DNA of 6,451 bases from Deltaproteobacteria bacterium (GTDB lineage: Bacteria; Myxococcota; Myxococcia; Myxococcales; 40CM-4-68-19). The notes beneath the pieces are model-generated. The model worked only from the letters and a program-made list of their open reading frames with translations. It did not search any database and was not told the DNA's origin. The translations under genes were made by a program, and so were the position numbers. Each line of letters begins with the position of its first letter. Position 1 is the first letter of the stretch. The stretch lies in assembly GCA_018266095.1 (NCBI GenBank), contig JAFEBC010000722.1, positions 1-6,451 on the forward strand. Direction: 5' to 3'. Of this stretch, positions 3,801 through 6,451 are shown in pieces.

Positions 3801-6451
3801 GCCGTTGACGGTGACGCCGATTGTCGCGGTGGGCGCATCCTCGGTGATGTCGAGCGTGTAGCGCGTGGTGGAGGTGCCGTCGGCCGAGGTGACGTCGACG
3901 TCGACCTCGTTGAGACCGGTGACGAGCGAGACGGCGACCGGGCTGCCGCTGAGCGCGGACACGTTGTTGACCTTGAGCGAGGCGAGCGGGTCGCTGAGCG
4001 TGGCGGTGATGGTGTACGCGCTGGTCTGGAACGGCACCGTGTACGCGTAGCTCGTGGTGGTGGAGGCGAAGCCGGTGAGGGCGCCCGCGGAGTCGCCCAG
4101 CGCCGAGAGCGTCGAGTCATCGCGGTGCGCCTGCGACACGGTCACCGTGTACGTCTGCGTGGTGGTGCCGTCCTGCGCGGTGACCACGAACGTGAACGTG
4201 GAGCTGCTGCCGAACGCGGGCACGCCGTAGGCGAGCGAGGCCGAGCCGCTCGGCACCGACGTCGCCGCGCCGCCGTCCTGCGCGATGGTGATGGAGAGCG
4301 CGTTGGGCGAGTTGGCCGTGGGCGTGAACGAGATCGTGTCGGCGCCGAAGGGCACGCTGTCGGTGTACGCGAACGTGCCGCTGTCGAATGAAGGTGAGAG
4401 AGCGCCGGTGTCGGGCACGAGCGAGGACAGCGTCGCGTCGGTGGTGGCGGCCTGGTTGACCGTGATGGTCGTGGTGGTGGTCGAGTCGTCCTGCGCCGTG
4501 ACCTTCACCTTGAACACGGTGCTGCTGCCGACCGCGGGGATGGTGAACGGGCCGGCGGCGACGCCGCTCGTGATCGTGACCGGCGCGCCGGAGTCCTGCT
4601 GCAGCGTGATCGACTTCGCCTCGATCGCGCTCTGCGTGGCGGTGAGCGTGGTCGAGGTGGTGCCGGGCGGCGCGGTGACGGCGTAGGTGGTCACGTTGCT
4701 GGCGAACGCCGGACGCAGCGCGCCCGCGGAGAGCGAGAGCGCGGCGAGCGTCGAGTCCGCCGAGGCGGCCTGCTTGAGCGTGATCGTGTACGTGTCGACG
4801 TGCGTGCCGTCCTGCGCGGTGACGACGATGGCGATGCTGGAGGTGGTGCCCACCGCGGGCACGGAGATCGCGCCCGTGGGCGAGCCGCTGTTCACGCTGG
4901 TGGCCGCGCCGCCGTTGATGGCCGCGGTGAGCGATTGGATGTTGGTACCAGCGGTGGCCGTGGGCGTGAGCGTGATCGACGCGGTGCCGTGCGGCGCTGT
5001 CAGCGTGTACGCGAACGTCCCGCTGGCGAACGTGGGCGAGAACGTGCCGGCGCTGGCGGTGAGCGACGAGAGCGTGGCGACGCTGTTCGCGGCCGCGCGC
5101 GAGATGACGACCCGGTACGTCTGCGTCGTGGTGCCGTCCTGCGCGGTGACCACGATCGTGCTCGTCGACGCGCCGCCGGCCGGGATGCTGAGCGCAGGCG
5201 ACGCGCTGCCGCTGGCGATGGTGACGGGCGAGTTGAGGTCCTGCGTGAGCTTGATCGACTGCGCGAGGTTGGACTCGGCCGTGGGCGTCAGGGTGACGCT
5301 CGCGGTGGTGAACGGCAGCGCCACCGTGTACTGCGTCGTGGTGGTCGAGAACGCGGGCGTCAGCGTGCCAGCGCTCACCGTGAGCGCGGAGAGGTTCGCG
5401 TCGGTGGCCGCGAGGCGCGTGACGGTCACTTGATAGGTGGTGGTCGCGCCGTTCTGCGCGGTGACCACGAGCTTGAGCACCGTGGACGAACCCGCGCCCG
5501 GGACGGTGATCGCCGCCGAGGCCGCGCCGCTGGCGACCGCCGTGGGCGCGCCGCTGTCCTGCTGCAACGTGATGGAGGCCGTGCTCGCGTCGCGCGCGGT
5601 GGGCGTGACCGTGATGGTGCCGGTGTTCGAGGCGACCGACACGGTGTACGTGGTGGTCGTGGTGCTGAACGCGGGCGTGAGCGTGCCGGCGCTGATGGCG
5701 AGCGACGAGAGCGCTGAGTCCGTCGCGGGCGCCTGCGAGACGGAGATCGAGTAGGTCGTGTTGTGCGCGCCGTCCTGCGAGGTCACCGCGACCGCGATGG
5801 TGGAGGTGGTGCCCACCGCGGGCACGTTGAGCGCGAGCGAGGCCGTGCCGGTCGCGACCGTGTTCGCCGTGCCGCCGTCCTGCGAGACCTTGATCGAGCC
5901 CACCAGCGGATTGGTCGCGGTCGGCGTGATCTTGAAGGAGGCCGCGCCGTGCGGCATGACCACGCTGTAGGCCATCGTCGAGCTCGTGAACGCGGGGGTC
6001 AGCGTGCCGGTGTCGATGGTGAGAGCCGAGAGCGACGAATCCGCGCCGCTCTTCTGCGTGACGCTGATCGAGTACGTGCTCGTGGTGGCGCCGTCCTGTG
6101 CGGTGACGGCGACGGCGATGATCGAGGCCGTGCCCGGCGCAGGGACCGGGAACGCCGCCGACGCAGCGCCGCTGCTGATCGCGGTGGCCGCGCCGCCATC
6201 TTGCGAGACCGTCATCGACGCGGTGGTGTCGTGCAGCGTGGGCGTGACCGAGAGCGTGGCGGTGCCGTAGGGGAGCGTGACCGCGTAGCCGAGGGTGGTG
6301 CGGCTGAACGCGGGCGTGAGCGCTCCGGCGCTGAGCGCGAGCGCCGAGAGCGAAGCGTCCGCCGAGGGCTGCTGCGTGAGCGCCACGGTGTACGTCTGCG
6401 TGGTGGTGCCGTCCTGCGCGGTGACCGTGAGGGCGAGGTTCGCGGTGGTGC
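798..6451 (-). CDS. Giant multidomain pectinesterase with cadherin-like repeat stalk (5' partial)
   Basis: The frame runs from the right edge (6451) to TAA at 800-798, at least 1883 residues. A GTG at 6386-6384 is not a credible start: it lies in the final beta strand of a repeat (YTVALTQQ) and 21 in-frame residues of the same repeat precede it. Residue numbers here count from that GTG codon. Order of domains: cadherin-like beta-sandwich repeats (to ~850), choice-of-anchor D/ASH-like domain (~852-966), BIG2-like domain (~968-1053), concanavalin/jelly-roll-like segment (~1054-1270), second Ig-like domain (~1278-1370), SbsA/Big_5-like domain (~1371-1508), pectinesterase (~1511-1840). The protein is Thr/Ser/Ala/Gly/Val rich with few charges. 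I see no Cys before residue 1138 and no Trp before 1007, typical of extracellular stalk proteins. Family knowledge says pectinesterases hydrolyse methyl esters of homogalacturonan, releasing methanol and pectate; secretion is inferred because the N terminus is not visible. The tail (AAQWGAP) shows no LPXTG, PEP-CTERM or hydrophobic anchor. Confidence 0.9.
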   Translation of the reverse strand, partial: TTANLALTVTAQDGTTTQTYTVALTQQPSADASLSALALSAGALTPAFSRTTLGYAVTLPYGTATLSVTPTLHDTTASMTVSQDGGAATAISSGAASAAFPVPAPGTASIIAVAVTAQDGATTSTYSISVTQKSGADSSLSALTIDTGTLTPAFTSSTMAYSVVMPHGAASFKITPTATNPLVGSIKVSQDGGTANTVATGTASLALNVPAVGTTSTIAVAVTSQDGAHNTTYSISVSQAPATDSALSSLAISAGTLTPAFSTTTTTYTVSVASNTGTITVTPTARDASTASITLQQDSGAPTAVASGAASAAITVPGAGSSTVLKLVVTAQNGATTTYQVTVTRLAATDANLSALTVSAGTLTPAFSTTTTQYTVALPFTTASVTLTPTAESNLAQSIKLTQDLNSPVTIASGSASPALSIPAGGASTSTIVVTAQDGTTTQTYRVVISRAAANSVATLSSLTASAGTFSPTFASGTFAYTLTAPHGTASITLTPTATAGTNIQSLTAAINGGAATSVNSGSPTGAISVPAVGTTSSIAIVVTAQDGTHVDTYTITLKQAASADSTLAALSLSAGALRPAFASNVTTYAVTAPPGTTSTTLTATQSAIEAKSITLQQDSGAPVTITSGVAAGPFTIPAVGSSTVFKVKVTAQDDSTTTTTITVNQAATTDATLSSLVPDTGALSPSFDSGTFAYTDSVPFGADTISFTPTANSPNALSITIAQDGGAATSVPSGSASLAYGVPAFGSSSTFTFVVTAQDGTTTQTYTVTVSQAHRDDSTLSALGDSAGALTGFASTTTSYAYTVPFQTSAYTITATLSDPLASLKVNNVSALSGSPVAVSLVTGLNEVDVDVTSADGTSTTRYTLDITEDAPTATIGVTVNGNPVTSGGAAVDFGSALTIGSNSLTFTIADTGIADLDISDASVTSGSPDFIITSAPPATVTSGNTGTFVAKFAPSASGTRPGAITISNSSANQPSFVINTTGFGISAVGAIAVTSTNGSSSLTGQGNTLQMIATVTPADAAQSVTWSTSDPSIATVSATGRLSAVGNGPVSVIATATDGSGVAGSSTINVVSTNFLSLIKQAPATGSPPTIAASSTAGVITLNHAFGASGNAFKYVAPNFYGTSSNGFLALPFSLAGDFSISATITINLANKVNSACGIGIGVTTGFSANDRYAYFLMPTSGNASPRYVNSATNVTNASSPALTFTIGANGTGTPVQVFFNRVGTNITMGWNSPGAGSTTLATTTFTDGTTAYGAGTVYPTLSFNNVAATISSFVIKDGTGATVFDSSTGTIQAFTPGSLALSAPTASLVKGTAGTITATAIATGGGTAPITATAADPSVLSVSVAPSSTTSIITLNGLKAGATTVTVTNTGDTNQNTNTKTIAVNVIEFNSSDNYGSIVANTYPAAGSTGAYADGELALTFDGPPTLNSGGSIDLYKTDGSLLDRIFFAGESQTVNGVTVAVGTQLVRVSGNTVYFTPHFGKLAYGTTYYVGIATTAITGTLNNTTFTGFSNASGVATWNFTTQAAPTLVSPVTVDGSQASTANFRTVGGALMYLAAHPIAGATAVTVNIAAGTYTELVNYRAATANPALTITLSGPAGHTRRDNCVIQYTNGGSLNSQNARALFYFAGANLVIQNLTLKNTGVRSVVAQAEAMYFDSRAGYTMAANNSSFISRQDTIQTSGRAWFYNSYIEGNADFIWGIADANLVEYCDLRVVSESSSTPFSIFVARTGTTGAATIGKGYVLLNSTVTVDTGAICSYGRDAGTGSFYDQVALVNNTFTGGGSLVTNPSNLWVTSTAPLSLGDSTYVGWKASGNTGLGADTIVTASGTASTINSVDSEYDTRDHILNRVISVSGGVPTGYAAAATTWDVSSLAAQWGAP
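801..1856 (-). other. Pectinesterase (pectin methylesterase) catalytic domain, CE8-like beta-helix
   Basis: Residues ~1511-1862 of the minus-strand protein (numbered from the GTG at 6386) carry the ordered pectinesterase motifs: GTYTE (1555-1559, bases 1710-1724), QAEAM (1632-1636, bases 1479-1493; usual QAVAL), QDT (1657-1659, bases 1410-1418), GNADFIWG (1675-1682, bases 1341-1364; usual VDFIFG), YGRDAG (1741-1746, bases 1149-1166; usual LGRPW) and NTGLGA (1797-1802, bases 981-998; usual NTGPGA). By comparison with known enzymes, Gln1632 and Gln1657 would form the oxyanion hole, Asp1658 the acid/base, Asp1678 the nucleophile and Arg1743 the residue stabilising it. The spacing Asp1658-Asp1678 (20) and Asp1678-Arg1743 (65) is close to that in enterobacterial pectin methylesterase. 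The Trp two residues after the Arg is Ala here, so substrate binding may differ. Three Cys (1588, 1692, 1739) lie in this domain. Family assignment is firm; activity is likely but not certain. Confidence 0.92.
1863..2276 (-). other. SbsA/Big_5-type bacterial Ig-like domain
   Basis: Residues ~1371-1508 have the pattern of SbsA-type Ig-like domains (Big_5): a TYPAAGSTG entry loop, a strand reading GELALTFDGPP (residues 1397-1407), a GGSIDLYKTDG segment, then NTVYFTPHFGKLAYGTTYYVGI (usual 'v.i.P...L..gttYtv.i' motif) and a closing WNFTT strand (1501-1505). It sits directly before the catalytic domain and probably acts as a rigid spacer. This combination of Big_5 and pectinesterase is known from other bacterial pectinesterases as far as I recall. 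The exact boundary at the N-terminal side is approximate. Confidence 0.72.
2277..2555 (-). other. Second Ig-like (BIG2-like) domain
   Basis: Residues ~1278-1370 show an alternating beta-strand pattern with a 'KGTAGTITATA' strand, a 'ADPSVLSVSV' strand and a 'LKAGATTVTVT' strand. The last two resemble the 'dpsvatVs...l.aGtatIt' core of BIG2 or related pseudo-Ig domains. The usual invariant Trp is absent, so the family call is tentative; a beta-sandwich spacer is the safer description. A run rich in Asn and Thr (NTGDTNQNTNTKT, 1351-1363) forms a loop before the last strand. Confidence 0.5.
2577..3227 (-). other. Concanavalin/jelly-roll-like beta domain of unassigned family
   Basis: Residues ~1054-1270 form a ~217-residue beta-rich unit. 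It contains FLALPFSLAGDFSISATITI (1109-1128), a strand pair reminiscent of the 'f...gdFtvsatv.l' core of LamG or concanavalin A-like domains, then GIGIGVTTG, RYAYFLMP, VQVFFNRVGTNITMGWNS (1198-1214) and a closing IKDGTGATVFDS. These segments resemble the sheet strands of a carbohydrate-binding jelly roll. I see no defined sugar- or calcium-binding motif. A role in holding plant polysaccharide near the catalytic domain is a reasonable inference only. Confidence 0.45.
3228..3485 (-). other. BIG2 bacterial Ig-like domain
   Basis: Residues ~968-1053 match the BIG2 pattern closely: AIAVTSTNG, then GNTLQMIATVTPADAAQSVTWSTSDPSIATVS with the family's characteristic 'q..atvtP.da....vtWsssdpsvAtVs' core, then GRLSAVGNGPVSVIATATDGSG, matching 'G.vta.g.G.a.ItAta.dgs'. 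Trp1007 is the conserved core Trp of the family. BIG2 domains are common spacers or adhesion modules in bacterial surface proteins. Confidence 0.85.
3489..3833 (-). other. Choice-of-anchor D / ASH-like Ig domain
   Basis: Residues ~852-966 read as a choice-of-anchor D domain. Recognisable parts are 'DFGSALTIGSNSLTFTIADTG' split across 873-893 (family pattern 'dfG.v.vg.s.t.tftitNtG'), 'LDISDASVTSGSPDFIIT' (897-914), and 'TFVAKFAPSASGTRPGAITI' (928-947; pattern 'tf.v.F.Ps..G...a.l.i'), then SSANQPSFVINTTGFG with the usual closing Gly-Phe-Gly. These domains occur in exported bacterial proteins. It separates the repeat stalk from the C-terminal modules. Confidence 0.82.
4147..4185 (-). repeat. 39-bp perfect direct repeat, copy in R7
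   Basis: Bases 4147-4185 are identical to bases 6388-6426, about 2.24 kb away in the same orientation. The segment encodes the closing strand VTAQDGTTTQTYT of a repeat unit. A close third version lies around 5114-5150, differing at the start and at one internal base (ctgcgtcgtg for ctgcgtggtg). Confidence 0.85.
6388..6426 (-). repeat. 39-bp perfect direct repeat, copy in R0
   Basis: This is the second copy of the 39-bp identity described for 4147-4185. It lies in the last unit before the right edge. It is in frame with the other copy, so recombination between the two would remove seven whole repeat units without shifting the reading frame. Confidence 0.85.

Larger units (their letters stand above)
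3837..6451 (-). repeat. Tandem array of cadherin-like beta-sandwich domains (8 full units plus one partial)
   Basis: The coding strand holds a regular tandem array with a period of 106-108 codons (318-324 bp). Units, counted from the D-x-x-L-S-x-L entry, are R1 6042-6359, R2 5721-6041, R3 5403-5720, R4 5082-5402, R5 4758-5081, R6 4440-4757, R7 4119-4439 and R8 3837-4118, with the end of an earlier unit R0 at 6360-6451. The shared pattern is LSxLxxSAGxLxPAF, then a Ser/Thr-rich strand ending in TY or AY, xTPTA, QDGGxA or QQDSGAP, VPAxG, and VTAQDGTTTxTYxVxVxQ. This matches the Cadherin-like beta-sandwich Pfam family (PF12733, from memory). R0-R7 carry an extra 'QDG...SG.AS...VPA.GSST' segment; R8 lacks it and is shorter. 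The array continues past the right edge, so the full repeat number is unknown. It probably forms an extended stalk. Confidence 0.88.

Noticed and set aside
3132..4391. Plus-strand open frame of 419 codons antisense to the stalk gene
   Set aside because: Low-complexity Arg/Gly/Asp/Ala composition mirrors the repeats on the other strand. It is a shadow of the minus-strand gene.
4800..5717. Plus-strand open frame of 305 codons antisense to repeats R3-R5
   Set aside because: Its own apparent repeats (such as RAVLRGDD) are reverse-strand images of the VTAQDG segment, not independent coding.
6384..6386. GTG as the true start of the stalk protein
   Set aside because: It falls inside the last strand of a repeat, and the same repeat continues in frame upstream to the window edge. 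There is no signal peptide after it.
4119..6451. Regular ~320-bp periodicity considered as a non-coding repeat or CRISPR-like array
   Set aside because: The period is an exact multiple of three, differences between copies are often synonymous, and the frame is open throughout. It is a protein repeat.

Overview
The window holds the 3' ends of two convergent protein-coding genes and essentially no intergenic DNA. Base composition is very G+C rich, and G or C dominates third codon positions in both genes. This suggests a high-GC environmental bacterium. Myxococcota or Verrucomicrobiota (Opitutales-like) seem plausible because large repeat-bearing secreted proteins are common there, but no gene here fixes the taxonomy.

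Bases 1-801 (+ strand) are the C-terminal 266 residues of a helical, Ala/Leu/Arg-rich protein of unrecognised family. Near its end is an Arg-Asn-x3-His motif (RNLVTH) that looks like the active-site signature of HEPN-type domains. The reading frame is open to the first base, so the true start lies outside the window.

Bases 798-6451 (- strand) are one long open frame, entering at the right edge with no real start in view. It encodes at least 1883 residues of a large, probably extracellular protein. From N to C terminus it has: the end of one Cadherin-like beta-sandwich repeat, seven ~106-108-residue repeats and one shorter repeat (3837-6451); a choice-of-anchor D/ASH-like Ig domain; a BIG2-like domain; a jelly-roll/concanavalin-like segment; a second bacterial Ig-like domain; an SbsA-type (Big_5) Ig-like domain; and a C-terminal pectinesterase (pectin methylesterase) beta-helix domain. 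The simplest reading is a plant cell-wall-degrading enzyme at the tip of a long beta-sandwich stalk. The core pectinesterase motifs are present, but the usual Trp of the LGRPW motif is replaced.

The two genes overlap by 4 bp at their stop codons (TTAG, 798-801). They are transcribed toward each other, so they are not an operon and need not be functionally related. I saw no RNA genes, mobile elements, CRISPR arrays, promoters or convincing terminators. The points worth a second look are the HEPN-like motif, the altered pectinesterase motif, and the duplication history of the repeat stalk. I do not see evidence of a new multi-gene system in this window.
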